Assembly: GCA_029975165.1 (NCBI GenBank)
Contig: JARKPR010000028.1
Coordinates: 1-53,757 of the forward strand
Reading direction: 5' to 3'
DNA: 53,757 bases
Source: Selenomonadales bacterium
GTDB taxonomy: Bacteria; Bacillota; Negativicutes; Sporomusales; UBA7701
Shown here: positions 9,021 through 18,087 of the stretch, piece by piece
How the letters are laid out: every line of letters begins with the position of its first letter
How positions within the stretch are numbered: the stretch's first letter is position 1
The notes under the pieces: generated by a model
Seen by the model: the letters and a program-made list of their open reading frames with translations, nothing else
Database searches by the model: none
Told to the model about the DNA's origin: nothing
Position numbers and translations under genes: made by a program

Positions 9021-10113
9021 CTACGACATCGTCATCGCCGGTGCCGGCCCGGCCGGCCTCGCGGCCGCCGTCGAAGCGGCCCGGAGGGGCGCCCGCACCC
9101 TCGTTGTCGACGAAAACACCAAGCCCGGCGGCCAACTGTTCAAGCAGATCCACAAATTCTTCGGCTCCCACGAGCACAAGGCCGGCGTCCGCGGCTTCGC
9201 CATCGGCGAAAAGCTGCTCGCCGAAGCCGCCGAACTCGGTGTCGAAGTGTGGCTCAACAGCGTCGTCTGGGGTCTCTTCGCCAACAAGGTAGCCGTCGTC
9301 CGCGGCGGCGAACAAATAACGCTGGCGGCAAAAAAAATCATCCTCGCCACCGGCGCCTCCGAAAACGCCGTCGCCTTTCCCGGCGCCGCCCTGCCGGGCG
9401 TTATGGGCGCCGGCGCCATCCAGACCATGATCAACGTCCACCGCGTCCTGCCGGGCAAACGCGTCGTTATGCTCGGCTCCGGCAATGTCGGCCTCATCGT
9501 CGCCTACCAGCTCCTCCAGGCCGGTGCCGAGGTCGTCGCCCTCGTCGAAGCCGCGTCCGCCATCGGCGGTTACGGCGTCCACGCCGCCAAGATCCGCCGC
9601 GCCGGCGTCCCCATCCTCGTCGGCACCACCATTGCCCGCGCCTTCGGCCGCGGCCAAGTCGAGGGCGTCGTCCTCGCCAAGCTCGACGAAAGCTTCCAGC
9701 CCGTCCCCGGCGGCGAAACCACCCTTGCCATCGACACCGTCGGCATCGCCGTCGGCCTCACCCCCCTCACCGAACTTGCCTGGATGGCCGGCTGCCAGTT
9801 CGTCTTCTCGCCCCGCCTCGGCGGCCACGTGCCGCTCCACGACGCCGACATGGAAACCACTCTGTCCGGTGTCTATGTCGCCGGCGACATCACCGGCGTC
9901 GAGGAAGCCAGCACCGCCATGGAGGAAGGCCGCCTGGCCGGCATCGCCGCCGCCGCCGCCCTCGGCTACGGCGCAGCAGCAGCCGAGGCTGACAAAGCCG
10001 CCGTGCGCTCCCGTATGGATGTGCTGCGCTCTGGGCCGTTCGGCCTCGGCCGCCGCACCGCCAAGGCGGAAATCCTCGCCCAAAGGAAGGAGGCGGCCTC
10101 ATGCCGGGAGTAA
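9010..10113 (+). CDS. FAD/NAD(P)-dependent oxidoreductase subunit (HcnB-like, dehydrogenase alpha)
   Basis: 367 residues. The N-terminal dinucleotide motif is VIAGAGPAGLAAAVEAARRG, a second one is VVMLGSGNVGLIVAYQLLQAG near residue 160, and the C-terminal FAD block contains GVYVAGDITGVEEASTAMEEG. This is the thioredoxin-reductase-like flavoprotein found as the alpha subunit of HcnABC-type or dye-linked proline-dehydrogenase complexes. GTG start with AAGGAGG 8 nt upstream, overlapping both neighbours. It lacks the long C-terminal iron-sulfur extension of some homologues; that part is a separate gene here (10101-10859). Confidence 0.85.
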   Translation: MTNNYDIVIAGAGPAGLAAAVEAARRGARTLVVDENTKPGGQLFKQIHKFFGSHEHKAGVRGFAIGEKLLAEAAELGVEVWLNSVVWGLFANKVAVVRGGEQITLAAKKIILATGASENAVAFPGAALPGVMGAGAIQTMINVHRVLPGKRVVMLGSGNVGLIVAYQLLQAGAEVVALVEAASAIGGYGVHAAKIRRAGVPILVGTTIARAFGRGQVEGVVLAKLDESFQPVPGGETTLAIDTVGIAVGLTPLTELAWMAGCQFVFSPRLGGHVPLHDADMETTLSGVYVAGDITGVEEASTAMEEGRLAGIAAAAALGYGAAAAEADKAAVRSRMDVLRSGPFGLGRRTAKAEILAQRKEAASCRE

Positions 10114-10859
10114 AATACAGCGGACGCCTGAGCGACGCCGAACTGGCCGCCGTCTTACCGCCGGCGGAAAGGCTCGCCCAGGGCCCGGTCGCCGTCATCG
10201 AATGCGTCCAGTCCATCCCCTGCAACCCCTGCGAAAAGGCCTGCCCCTTCGGCGCCATCACCGTCGGCGACGACATCACCGCCCTGCCGGCCCTCGACCG
10301 CGCCAAATGCAAAGGCTGCGGCCTGTGCATCAGCCGTTGCCCAGGGCTGGCCATCTTCGTCGTCGACGCCAGCGGCGACGAGGCTACCATCATGCTCCCC
10401 TATGAATACCTGCCCCTGCCGGCGGCCGGCGATGTCGTCGACGCCCTCGACCGCAGCGGCAAACCGGCCGGCACCGCCCGCGTCCTCAAGGTCAACACCG
10501 CTGCCGGCCTCGAAGGCACGGCCGTCGTCACCCTTGCCGTGCCCCGGAAGCTTGCCGACATCGTGCGCAACTTCCGGCCGCGCGGCCGCGACGCGATATA
10601 CATCTGCCGCTGCAACGAAGTCAGCGAGGCCGAAATACGCCAGGCCGTGCGCGAAGGCGCCCGCACCGTCGCCGCCGTCAAGCTCGCCACCAGGGCCGGC
10701 ATGGGCCTTTGCCAGGGCCGCACCTGCCGGCGGCTCGTCAGCCGCATCATCGCCGAGGAAACCGGCCAGCACCCGGCCGAAGTCCTGCCCGCCACCGCGC
10801 GGCCGCCGGTGCGCACCCTCCCCCTCGGCACGCTGGCGGGAGGTGAAGACGATGAATAA
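10101..10859 (+). CDS. Iron-sulfur subunit: 4Fe-4S ferredoxin domain plus BFD-like [2Fe-2S] domain
   Basis: 252 residues. Residues about 35-85 carry cysteine clusters CNPCEKACPFGA and CKGCGLCISRCPG, so probably two 4Fe-4S clusters. Residues about 170-225 carry a BFD-type domain (YICRCNEVSEAEIRQAV and GLCQGRTCRR). The BFD-like part normally forms the tail of the FAD subunit in opine or proline dehydrogenases, so the complex has been split or rearranged into separate polypeptides. It overlaps the preceding gene by 13 nt and the next by 8 nt. The likely role is electron transfer from the flavoproteins. Confidence 0.82.
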   Translation: MPGVKYSGRLSDAELAAVLPPAERLAQGPVAVIECVQSIPCNPCEKACPFGAITVGDDITALPALDRAKCKGCGLCISRCPGLAIFVVDASGDEATIMLPYEYLPLPAAGDVVDALDRSGKPAGTARVLKVNTAAGLEGTAVVTLAVPRKLADIVRNFRPRGRDAIYICRCNEVSEAEIRQAVREGARTVAAVKLATRAGMGLCQGRTCRRLVSRIIAEETGQHPAEVLPATARPPVRTLPLGTLAGGEDDE

Positions 10860-11967
10860 ACAAACCTTCGACATCGCCGTCATCGGCGGCGGCGTAATCG
10901 GCACGGCCGTCGCCTACTACGCCGCCAAAGCCGGCCGCAGCGTCGTGCTCCTCGAAAAGGACCACATCGCCGCCGGCACCTCCGGGGCCTGTGACGGCTT
11001 CATTATTATGCAGTCCAAGAATCCCGGTCCCCATCTCGAGCTCGCCATGGAAAGCGCCGCCCTATACCGGGACCTCGTGGCCGAGCTCGACTACGACATC
11101 GAATACCAGCCCAAGGGCGGCATGATCATCATCGAAAATGACACCCAGGCCGCCCTCATGCAGAGCCACGTCGCCAAACAGGCCGCCTCCGGCCTCAAAG
11201 TGGACATACTACCGATAGACGAGGCCCGCCGCCGCGAGCTCGCCCTCGCCCCCGACCTGTGGGGCGCCACCTATTGCGCCGCCGACGCCCAGGTCAATCC
11301 CGTCAGGCTGGCCCAGGGCTTCAGCCGGGCTGCCCGCCGCCACGGCGCCGACCTCCGGCCCGGCACCGCAGTCACCGGCCTCATCGCCGACCGCGGCCGG
11401 GTATGCGGTGTCACCACCGCCGCCGGCGACATATACTGTCAGTATGTAGTCGCTGCCGCCGGCATCTGGACTCCCGGCCTCGTCCGGCCCCTCGGCCTCG
11501 ACCTGCCCATCAAGCCGCGCCGCGGCCAGATCCTCGTCACCGAGCCGCTGCCGCCCACCATCCGCCACGTCCTGTTGTGCGCCTGCTACCTCGTCGCCAA
11601 ATATCGTCCCCAGGACCTCGACCCCATCGAGCGCCACAACCGCCTGGGCGTTGGTCTGGCTGTCGAGCAGACGGCCGACGGCGGCCTTCTCATCGGCTCC
11701 ACCCGCGAATTCGCCGGCTTCGATCGCGCCACCACCCTTGCCGGCCTCGAAGCCGTCGCCGCCCACGCCCGCCGTCTCCTGCCGGCGCTGGCCAGCGTCA
11801 ACATCATCCGCTCCTTCGCCGGACTCAGACCCTACACCCCCGACGGACTGCCCGTCATCGGGCCGGCCGCGGACATCCCCGGCCTCATCATCGCCGCCGG
11901 CCACGAAGGCGACGGCATCGCCCTCTCGCCCGTCACCGGCCGGCGTATCGCCGACCTTCTCAAATAA
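10852..11967 (+). CDS. FAD-dependent amino/imino-acid oxidoreductase (DAO family, catalytic subunit)
   Basis: 371 residues. DAO-fold flavoprotein with FDIAVIGGGVIGTAVAYYAAKAG at the N-terminus and the C-terminal GLRPYTPDGLPVIGPA block typical of sarcosine oxidase beta, glycine oxidase, HcnC and hydroxyproline/proline dehydrogenases. ATG at 10852 has GGGAGGTGAAG upstream and overlaps the preceding stop. This is probably the subunit that oxidises the substrate C-N bond. Substrate identity (proline, D-hydroxyproline, sarcosine or an opine) is not fixed by sequence. Confidence 0.85.
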   Translation: MNKQTFDIAVIGGGVIGTAVAYYAAKAGRSVVLLEKDHIAAGTSGACDGFIIMQSKNPGPHLELAMESAALYRDLVAELDYDIEYQPKGGMIIIENDTQAALMQSHVAKQAASGLKVDILPIDEARRRELALAPDLWGATYCAADAQVNPVRLAQGFSRAARRHGADLRPGTAVTGLIADRGRVCGVTTAAGDIYCQYVVAAAGIWTPGLVRPLGLDLPIKPRRGQILVTEPLPPTIRHVLLCACYLVAKYRPQDLDPIERHNRLGVGLAVEQTADGGLLIGSTREFAGFDRATTLAGLEAVAAHARRLLPALASVNIIRSFAGLRPYTPDGLPVIGPAADIPGLIIAAGHEGDGIALSPVTGRRIADLLK

Positions 11968-11992
11968 ACTGCAACGCAGCGGGGTGAACACT

Positions 11993-12676
11993 ATGCAAGT
12001 GGGACTCATCGGCATCGGCCGTATGGGCCGGGAACTGGCCCGCCGCCTCCGCGACCACGTCGAACTCACCATCTTCGACCGTGACGCCGCCTTCCTGGCC
12101 ACCATGCAAAACGAACTCGGCATTCCGGCGGCCGCTTCCATCGACGAAATTGCCGCCATCGGCACCGTCGTCCTCGCCGTGCCCGATCCGGAAGTAATCA
12201 ACTGCATCAAAGACTTCAACCAGCTCAAAGCACCCATCACCGTAATCAACATCGCCACCAACGTCGCCAAGCACGTCCTTGAGGAAACAGCCGTTCCGCC
12301 CGTCCGCTGCATTGGCGTAAAATTCGTCGGCCAGGCCGGCGAGATGGCCCTCGGGCTAGACCCCGTTGTCGTCATCGACAGCCAGCCGGCCGAACTCGTG
12401 CCCATTGCCCGGGAAATATTCGCCGCCGTCGGCCAGGTCATCGTCGGCAAGGCCGACATCGTCAGCCTGGTCAACAACATCGCCGGGGAAAAAGCTTTAG
12501 AGGCGGCCGTCCACATCGAAGAAAGCCTGCGTCAGCAGGGCATCACCGATCCGGCCATCGTCAAGAGCGCCATCCGCATGGTCGCCGCCGGCATACTGAA
12601 AGCCTACGCCGACCAGAATCTGGGTCCCTTCGCCCGCCAGATCGTCCGCGCCGTTAGAGCTAAGATGAAGAAATAG
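11993..12676 (+). CDS. NAD(P)-binding protein related to pyrroline-5-carboxylate reductase / 6PGDH
   Basis: 227 residues. Starts MQVGLIGIGRMGRELARRL, a Rossmann motif, with conserved VVLAVPDPEVI and VCHCIGVKF-like central strand (VRCIGVKFVGQAGE). The fold resembles ProC or other beta-hydroxyacid/imine reductases, but it is shorter than ProC (about 270). ATG with GGGGTGA upstream, 25 nt after the DAO subunit, so last in the operon. It may reduce or hydrolyse the imine made by the dehydrogenase (inference from context). Confidence 0.7.
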   Translation: MQVGLIGIGRMGRELARRLRDHVELTIFDRDAAFLATMQNELGIPAAASIDEIAAIGTVVLAVPDPEVINCIKDFNQLKAPITVINIATNVAKHVLEETAVPPVRCIGVKFVGQAGEMALGLDPVVVIDSQPAELVPIAREIFAAVGQVIVGKADIVSLVNNIAGEKALEAAVHIEESLRQQGITDPAIVKSAIRMVAAGILKAYADQNLGPFARQIVRAVRAKMKK

Positions 12677-12680
12677 GCGG

Positions 12681-12797
12681 CCGCGGATAAGACCCCATCT
12701 GCGGCGTTGCTCCTCGGCTGCCATCCTCAGCGTACGTTCCGTGTACGCTTCCGGTGTCAGCCTCCGGTGCACCTTGCATCTGGGGCCTTCTCCATGG
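12681..12797 (+). repeat. Dispersed ~116-bp intergenic repeat, copy A
   Basis: Non-coding repeat beginning right after the preceding stop codon. Its ends are CCGCGGATAAGACCCCA and TGGGGCCTTCTCCATGG, imperfect terminal inverted repeats. It contains an inner dyad around AGCGTACG...GTACGCT. Copies B (19097-19215) and C (44115-44230) lie elsewhere in the window in the same orientation. Confidence 0.75.
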
Positions 12798-12822
12798 CCG
12801 TGCGCATTTCAATATTAACGAA

Positions 12823-12851
12823 AACGCCCCATTTCCGGGGCGTTTATTTTT
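12823..12851 (+). terminator. Intrinsic terminator of the liv-dehydrogenase operon
   Basis: AACGCCCC (12823-12830) pairs with GGGGCGTT (12837-12844), followed by TATTTTT. Confidence 0.8.
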
Positions 12852-12858
12852 CCCCTGC

Positions 12859-12890
12859 AAACTGGTCGGTTCCAAATATCGCAAAACTGG
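12859..12890 (+). promoter_or_regulatory. Candidate PdxR operator: direct repeat AAACTGG
   Basis: AAACTGG occurs at 12859-12865 and 12884-12890, 25 bp apart on the same face, just upstream of the -35 box of the MocR-type gene. MocR regulators such as PdxR are known to bind spaced direct repeats near their own promoters. The assignment is inference. Confidence 0.35.
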
Positions 12891-12893
12891 CAA

Positions 12894-12922
12894 TTGACGA
12901 CAGGCCGGATTGGGAGTATGCT
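12894..12922 (+). promoter_or_regulatory. Promoter of pdxR
   Basis: TTGACG (12894-12899), 17-bp spacer, TATGCT (12917-12922), with the start codon 35 nt further downstream. Confidence 0.6.
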
Positions 12923-12957
12923 TCTATCATGATCCACCTCGTCCGGGAGGAAGCCCC

Positions 12958-14445
12958 ATGCTGCTGCTCACTATCGACGAACGCAGCCCCCAGCCCATCT
13001 ACCAGCAGATCATCGCCGGCGTGCGCGACATGATCGCCGGCCGCGTCCTGCTGCCCGGCGAAAAGCTCCCCTCCACCCGGCGGCTGGCCGACCAACTCGC
13101 CATCCACCGTTCCACTGTCGCCACCGCCTACCAGGAGCTCTGGGCCCTCGGCTTCATCGACCTCAGCCCCGGCTCCTGCCCGCGGGTCCGCGACCGTATG
13201 CAGATGGCCACCGCTGCCGACAGCGGCGAAAAGGGCCTCATCGACTGGCAAGCCGCCGCCTCCCCGGCCGCGGCCGCCCTCTGGCAGGCCCACCGCCGCC
13301 TCGCCCCGTCGGCCGGCCGCGAAGCCGCCCCCGCCGTCATCAGCTTTGCCAGCCTCGACATGGACCGCCGCCTCTTCCCCCTGGAAAGCTTTCGCGCCTG
13401 CCTCGACCGGGCGCTGAAGAACCACGGCGACGCCCTGCTCGGCTACGGTGCCAGGGCCGGTTTTCCGCCCCTGCGCGAATACCTCGCCCGTCGTCTCCAA
13501 AGCCACGGCATAGCCGTCACCGCCGATGAAATTCTCATTACCAACGGCTCCCAGCACGGCCTCGACCTCGTCTTTCGCATGCTCGCCGCCCCCGGACGGG
13601 CGGTCGCCGTCGAATCCCCCACCTACAACTACATCTTCCCCCTGCTGCGCTTCTACGGCCTCAAGCCGGTCGAAATCCCTCTGCGCGAAGGCGGCATGGA
13701 CCTCGACGCCCTCGCGGCCACCCTCGCCGGCGAGCGGCCGGCCCTCGTCTACACTATGCCCACCTTCCAGAACCCCACCGGCATCACCACCGGCCAGGCC
13801 CACCGCGAGCGCCTGCTCTCCCTGTGCGAGGCCCACCGCATCCCCATCCTCGAAGACGGCTTCGAAGAAGAAATGAAATACAGCGGCCGCGTCGTCCTGC
13901 CGGTCAAATCGATGGATAAACGCCACCTCGTCATCTACTGCGGCACCTTCTCCAAAGTCCTCTTCCCCGGCGTCCGCATCGGCTGGCTGGCCGCCGAGCG
14001 GGAATGCGTCGAGCGGCTCGTCGCCATCCACCGTTTCAGCGAAATCGCCCCCAGCACCATCCTCCAGGCCGCCATCCACGAATTCTGCCACAGCGGCCAC
14101 TACGACCGCCACATCGGCAAAATGCACCGCGCCTACCGCAAAAGAATGCAGGCGACCGTCCGCGCCCTGCACCGCCACATCGCCCCCGAATGGGCCGAAT
14201 GGACCGAGCCGAGCGGCGGCTTCCTCATCTGGCTGCGCCTCAAGCCGCCCCCCCGCCCGCCGGCCGACTGGCAGGCCCTCCTGGCCGTCCACGGCGTCGA
14301 AGCGGCCACCGGCGCCGGCTTCTTCTGCGGCGAAACCCCCGGCACCTACCTCAGGTTGTCCATCTCTCCTTTGGACGAAACGGAAATCTCCGACGGCATC
14401 CGGCGGCTCGCCGCGGCGCTCCGCGAAGCTTACACCCCCGGCTGA
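12958..14445 (+). CDS. pdxR: MocR/PdxR-type regulator: GntR wHTH fused to class I aminotransferase fold
   Basis: 495 residues. The N-terminal winged helix (PIYQQIIAGVRDMIAGRVL, then LPSTRRLADQLAIHRSTV) covers about residues 10-75. The aminotransferase-like domain follows, with the PLP lysine in GTFSKVLFPGVRIGW near residue 331. ATG at 12958 has GGGAGG upstream. The next two genes are pdxS and pdxT, so the regulator most likely senses PLP and controls PLP synthesis, as shown for PdxR in several Gram-positive species. A direct repeat and promoter lie directly upstream. Confidence 0.88.
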   Translation: MLLLTIDERSPQPIYQQIIAGVRDMIAGRVLLPGEKLPSTRRLADQLAIHRSTVATAYQELWALGFIDLSPGSCPRVRDRMQMATAADSGEKGLIDWQAAASPAAAALWQAHRRLAPSAGREAAPAVISFASLDMDRRLFPLESFRACLDRALKNHGDALLGYGARAGFPPLREYLARRLQSHGIAVTADEILITNGSQHGLDLVFRMLAAPGRAVAVESPTYNYIFPLLRFYGLKPVEIPLREGGMDLDALAATLAGERPALVYTMPTFQNPTGITTGQAHRERLLSLCEAHRIPILEDGFEEEMKYSGRVVLPVKSMDKRHLVIYCGTFSKVLFPGVRIGWLAAERECVERLVAIHRFSEIAPSTILQAAIHEFCHSGHYDRHIGKMHRAYRKRMQATVRALHRHIAPEWAEWTEPSGGFLIWLRLKPPPRPPADWQALLAVHGVEAATGAGFFCGETPGTYLRLSISPLDETEISDGIRRLAAALREAYTPG

Positions 14446-14556
14446 CACCTGCTTTTTTCCCGGCCAGGCAGGAACAGCCGGACCGCCGTCGTATAAAATA
14501 CAAATTATGTCCCATGTTAAGACTGAATCGCACACATACAGGAGGTATAATCGCAA

Positions 14557-15438
14557 ATGGAACAAGGCACTTTTCGTGTAAAAGCCGGCCTGGCGGAAAT
14601 GCTCAAGGGCGGCGTCATCATGGACGTAACCACCCCGGAACAGGCTAAAATCGCTGAACAAGCCGGCGCCTGCGCCGTCATGGCCCTCGAGCGCGTCCCC
14701 GCCGACATCCGCGCCGCCGGCGGCGTCGCCCGCATGGCCGACCCCACCATCGTCCTCAAAATCATGGACGCCGTCACCATCCCGGTCATGGCCAAGGCGC
14801 GCATCGGCCACTTCGTCGAGGCCCAGATCCTCGAATCCTTAGGCGTCGACTACATCGACGAAAGCGAAGTCCTCACCCCGGCCGACGACAAATTCCACAT
14901 CAACAAGCACAACTTCAAGGTACCCTTCGTTTGCGGCGCCAGAAACCTCGGCGAAGCCCTCCGCCGCATCGGCGAAGGCTCGGCCATGATTCGCACCAAA
15001 GGCGAACCCGGCACAGGCAACGTCGTCGAGGCCGTCAAACACATCCGCCTCGTCATGAGCGAGATCCGCCTCCTCCAGAACCTGCCTGACGACGAAGTTG
15101 CCGCCTTCGCCAAAAATATCGGCGCCCCTCTCGAATTCGTCCGCGAAACCAAGAAGCTCGGCCGCCTGCCGGTCGTCAACTTCGCCGCCGGCGGCATCGC
15201 CACCCCCGCCGACGCCGCCCTCATGATGCAGCTTGGCTGCGACGGCATCTTCGTAGGCTCCGGCATCTTCAAGTCCGCCGACCCCGCCGGTCGCGCCAAG
15301 GCCATCGTCGCCGCCACCACCTACTATAACGACCCCAAGGTTCTCGCCGACGTCTCCCGCGACCTGGGCGAAGCCATGCCCGGCCTGGAAATAGCGAACA
15401 TCGCGCCCAGCGAGCGCATGCAGGAGCGGGGCTGGTAA
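14557..15438 (+). CDS. pdxS: Pyridoxal 5'-phosphate synthase, PdxS subunit
   Basis: 293 residues, full length. Contains [34 protein letters not shown] and [12 protein letters not shown], the conserved TIM-barrel lysine and phosphate-binding loops of PdxS. It condenses ribose 5-phosphate, glyceraldehyde 3-phosphate and ammonia into PLP, with PdxT supplying the ammonia. AGGAGG precedes the ATG. The gap to pdxR (111 nt) is AT-rich and may hold a second promoter. Confidence 0.97.
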   Translation: MEQGTFRVKAGLAEMLKGGVIMDVTTPEQAKIAEQAGACAVMALERVPADIRAAGGVARMADPTIVLKIMDAVTIPVMAKARIGHFVEAQILESLGVDYIDESEVLTPADDKFHINKHNFKVPFVCGARNLGEALRRIGEGSAMIRTKGEPGTGNVVEAVKHIRLVMSEIRLLQNLPDDEVAAFAKNIGAPLEFVRETKKLGRLPVVNFAAGGIATPADAALMMQLGCDGIFVGSGIFKSADPAGRAKAIVAATTYYNDPKVLADVSRDLGEAMPGLEIANIAPSERMQERGW

Positions 15439-15440
15439 TT

Positions 15441-16016
15441 GTGAAAATCGGCGTACTCGCCCTTCAGGGCGCGTTCCGCGAACACCGCTGGATGCTCGAG
15501 CGCTGCGGGGCCGAGGCCGTCGAGGTCAGGAAACCGGGCGATCTCGACGGCCTCGCCGGCCTGGTCATCCCCGGCGGCGAAAGCACCACCATCGGCAAAA
15601 TGCTCGTCGACTGGGGGCTCATGGACAAAATCAAGGACCGGGCCGCCGCCGGCATGGCCATCTACGGCACCTGCGCCGGCATGATCCTTCTCGCCAAAGA
15701 CATCATCGGCAGCGACCAGCCGCGCCTCGGACTGATGGACATCACCGTCAGGCGCAACGCCTTCGGCCGCCAGCGGGAAAGCTTCGAGGCCGACCTCGAA
15801 GTCCCCGAATTCGGCGCCGCGCCCGTCCGGGCCGTCTTCATCCGCGCTCCCTACATCGAAAGCGCCGGGCCGGACGTGAAGATAATGGCCGCCGTCGACG
15901 ACAACATTGTCATCGCCCGCCAGGGCAACTTTCTCGTCACCGCCTTCCACCCCGAACTCACCGCCGACGACCGCATTCACAAATACTTCATAGCCATGAT
16001 TCAAGGCAAAGCTTAA
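15441..16016 (+). CDS. pdxT: Pyridoxal 5'-phosphate synthase glutaminase subunit PdxT
   Basis: 191 residues. Class I glutaminase with PGGESTTIGKML, the nucleophile Cys in YGTCAGMILLA and the His-Glu pair in FHPELTAD. GTG start only 2 nt after pdxS, so translationally coupled. It releases ammonia from glutamine and channels it to PdxS. Confidence 0.97.
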   Translation: MKIGVLALQGAFREHRWMLERCGAEAVEVRKPGDLDGLAGLVIPGGESTTIGKMLVDWGLMDKIKDRAAAGMAIYGTCAGMILLAKDIIGSDQPRLGLMDITVRRNAFGRQRESFEADLEVPEFGAAPVRAVFIRAPYIESAGPDVKIMAAVDDNIVIARQGNFLVTAFHPELTADDRIHKYFIAMIQGKA

Positions 16017-16020
16017 AACA

Positions 16021-16057
16021 AAGCCGGTGGATAAGCATATCCGCCGGCTTTTCCCTA
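16021..16057 (+). terminator. Intrinsic terminator of pdxST
   Basis: AAGCCGG-T-GGATA pairs with TATCC-G-CCGGCTT around a 4-nt loop, followed by TTTCCC. Confidence 0.8.
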
Positions 16058-16100
16058 ATGCCGAAAAAAGGCGCAATGTAAAATATGGGAGGGGTACGGC

Positions 16101-16682
16101 ATGAAAAAAATATTGCTGTTGCTTGCCGACGGCTTCGAAGCCTACGAAGCCAGCGTCTTTACCGACGTGCTCGACTGGAACGCGGAGGAAGGCGACGGCT
16201 CGACCCGCCTGGTCGCCTGCGGCCTCCACAAGCAACTGATGTGCACCGGGCACCTTACCGTCATACCCGAACTGCTGGCCGCAGATGTCGACGTCGACGA
16301 ATTCGCGGCCCTGGCCATCCCGGGTGGTTACGAATCCTACGGTTTCTACAACGACGCCTACAGCGAAGAATTCCTGTCCCTCATCCGCAGGTTCGATCAG
16401 GCGGGGAAATATATCGCCGCCGTGTGCGTCGGCGCACTGCCTGTGGGGAAAAGCGGCGTCCTGCGGGGCCGCCGGGGGACGACGTATCACCTGCGGGACG
16501 GCTACCGGCAAAAGCAGCTGGCGGCGTTCGGCGTCGACGTCGTCAACCAGCCGATCGTCGTCGACGGCAACATCATCACCTCATCGTCGCCGGCCACCGC
16601 CCTGGACGTAGCCTACAAGCTCCTGGAACTATTAACCTCGCCGGAAAACTGCCGTCAGATAAAACACCTCATGGGCTTTTGA
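16101..16682 (+). CDS. DJ-1/PfpI family protein
   Basis: 193 residues. DJ-1/PfpI fold: KKILLLLADGFEAYEAS at the N-terminus, ALAIPGGYESYGFY, the nucleophile-elbow cysteine in YIAAVCVGALPVG and GNIITSSSPATALDVAY near the C-terminus. GGGAGGGG precedes the ATG. Members act as deglycase-like, chaperone or protease-like proteins, so a specific reaction is not assigned. It stands alone after the pdxT terminator. Confidence 0.85.
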   Translation: MKKILLLLADGFEAYEASVFTDVLDWNAEEGDGSTRLVACGLHKQLMCTGHLTVIPELLAADVDVDEFAALAIPGGYESYGFYNDAYSEEFLSLIRRFDQAGKYIAAVCVGALPVGKSGVLRGRRGTTYHLRDGYRQKQLAAFGVDVVNQPIVVDGNIITSSSPATALDVAYKLLELLTSPENCRQIKHLMGF

Positions 16683-16774
16683 GGAGATCGCCGTGACCAT
16701 CCCCGCCGACACCCTCGCGCCGTCGAGCGCCAATTCGCCGTCGCCCCCGCCCAGGCGGCGGCCACCGCCGGCCG

Positions 16775-17032
16775 TCAGCCGCCGCTAGACTGGTCGGCAT
16801 GCGGGCCGCCCCAGCGGGGCATATTGCCGCGGGGACTGTTGAACACCGAATTGATGGCATGGGTGGCGTTGAGCTGCGTCATCAGCCAGATATACATATC
16901 CCGCAGGCTGGCCAGGTCGAAATGGGTATTTTTCACCGCGTTCAACGTCCAGGCCACCAGCCAGATGGCCAGGAAAACGAGCGTTATCATCCCTACGCAG
17001 ACATTGGGGGCGTTGACGATAAGCTTCCACAT
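16775..17032 (-). CDS. Small single-span membrane protein, unknown
   Basis: 85 residues from ATG 17032, with one hydrophobic span (VCVGMITLVFLAIWLVAW, about residues 9-26) and a polar C-terminal part. AAAGGAGG lies upstream at rather wide spacing. A terminator-like hairpin follows panE upstream of it on the same strand, so it is probably its own unit. No family is recognised. Confidence 0.6.
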   Translation of the reverse strand: MWKLIVNAPNVCVGMITLVFLAIWLVAWTLNAVKNTHFDLASLRDMYIWLMTQLNATHAINSVFNSPRGNMPRWGGPHADQSSGG

Positions 17033-17102
17033 CGCGGACCGCTTCCTCCTTTCGCATGCTACAGGGTATGCGGAAGGTGCGGCCGGCGTCAATGCAAACC
17101 AA

Positions 17103-17133
17103 AACCCGCCCCACATCACCTGTGAGGCGGGTT
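17103..17133 (-). terminator. Terminator of panBE
   Basis: On the minus strand AACCCGCC (17133-17126) pairs with GGCGGGTT (17110-17103), followed by TTGG. It lies right after the panE stop. Confidence 0.65.
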
Positions 17134-17142
17134 ATCGTTTTG

Positions 17143-18072
17143 CTACTTCCCCTTCTCGCGGGGCAGCTTCTCCAGCGCCTTAATCAGCAATGTCAGCACC
17201 TGATTGACCGGCGTCGCCACCCCGCGGCGCTCCCCTTCGCGGACCAGGGCGCCATTGATGGCGTCGATCTCCGTCAGCCGCCCGGCGGACAGATCCTGCA
17301 GCATCGACGAACGGTTCTGGGCGGTAGCCACGGCCACGGCCAGCACCTTCTCCACCGCGTTGTCGTACGGCAGCCTGATCCCGGCGGCGGCCGCCACCTT
17401 CACGGCCTCCTCCACCGCCATCGCCAGCACCTGCTTCGCTTCGTCGTGGTCGGCCAGTTCGCCGTTCTTCAGGCCGGTGATGCCGGTAAGGGCGTTGATG
17501 CCCACGTTGACGATCAGCTTGCCCCAGATGAGGGCGGCGACGTTGTCGTCGACCAGCGTCGGGATGCCGGCCCGCGTCAGGCAGGCGGCGACCTGCTGCG
17601 AGCGGTCGGTCTTCCGGCCGCCCAGCTCGCCGATATGCGTCTCGCCGCTGCCGCCGTGCATTATCCGCCCCGGCCCCAGCAGCGTCGCTCCCTGGGCCGT
17701 CGTGCCGGCGATCACCCGGTCCGGGCCGACCACGGCAGCGATCGTTTCGGCGTTGCCGTACCCGTTCTGGAGCGTGAGCACCGCGGCCTCAGGGCCGAGC
17801 AGCGTCGCCGCCGTGCCGGCGGCCGCCCTCGTGGCCGTCGACTTGACGAAAATGACCACGAGATCGGCGGTGCCGATGTCTTCGGGACGAGTCGTCGCCT
17901 TGGGCCGGGCAACAAAATCCTTGCCCGCGGTCGCGATGACCAGGCCCTTGTCGTTAATCGTGCGGACATGCTCTTCCCACACGTCCAGCAGCCAGACCTC
18001 TTCCCCCGCCAGCGCCAGGCGGCCGCCGAACAGGCTGCCCATGGCGCCGGCGCCGATGATGGCGATTTTCAC
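17143..18072 (-). CDS. panE: 2-dehydropantoate 2-reductase (ketopantoate reductase)
   Basis: 309 residues. NADPH-binding motif KIAIIGAGAMGSLFGGRLA at the N-terminus, catalytic-Lys region LIWGKLIVNVGINALTGIT near residue 185 and the following conserved Glu/Asn helices match ApbA/PanE. It reduces ketopantoate to pantoate for coenzyme A synthesis. It follows panB by 15 nt on the same strand, so the two form an operon. Confidence 0.9.
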   Translation of the reverse strand: MKIAIIGAGAMGSLFGGRLALAGEEVWLLDVWEEHVRTINDKGLVIATAGKDFVARPKATTRPEDIGTADLVVIFVKSTATRAAAGTAATLLGPEAAVLTLQNGYGNAETIAAVVGPDRVIAGTTAQGATLLGPGRIMHGGSGETHIGELGGRKTDRSQQVAACLTRAGIPTLVDDNVAALIWGKLIVNVGINALTGITGLKNGELADHDEAKQVLAMAVEEAVKVAAAAGIRLPYDNAVEKVLAVAVATAQNRSSMLQDLSAGRLTEIDAINGALVREGERRGVATPVNQVLTLLIKALEKLPREKGK

Positions 18073-18087
18073 AGCCTCACCTCCGGG

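Noticed and set aside
12844-14811. 655-residue open frame on minus
   Set aside because: It is antisense to pdxR and the start of pdxS, has low-complexity Gly/Ala/Asp-rich sequence and no motif.
16692-16787. 31-codon Pro/Arg-rich frame after the DJ-1 gene, GTG start with GAGGAG upstream
   Set aside because: Low-complexity composition and antisense overlap with the end of the small membrane protein gene. The ribosome site alone is not enough.
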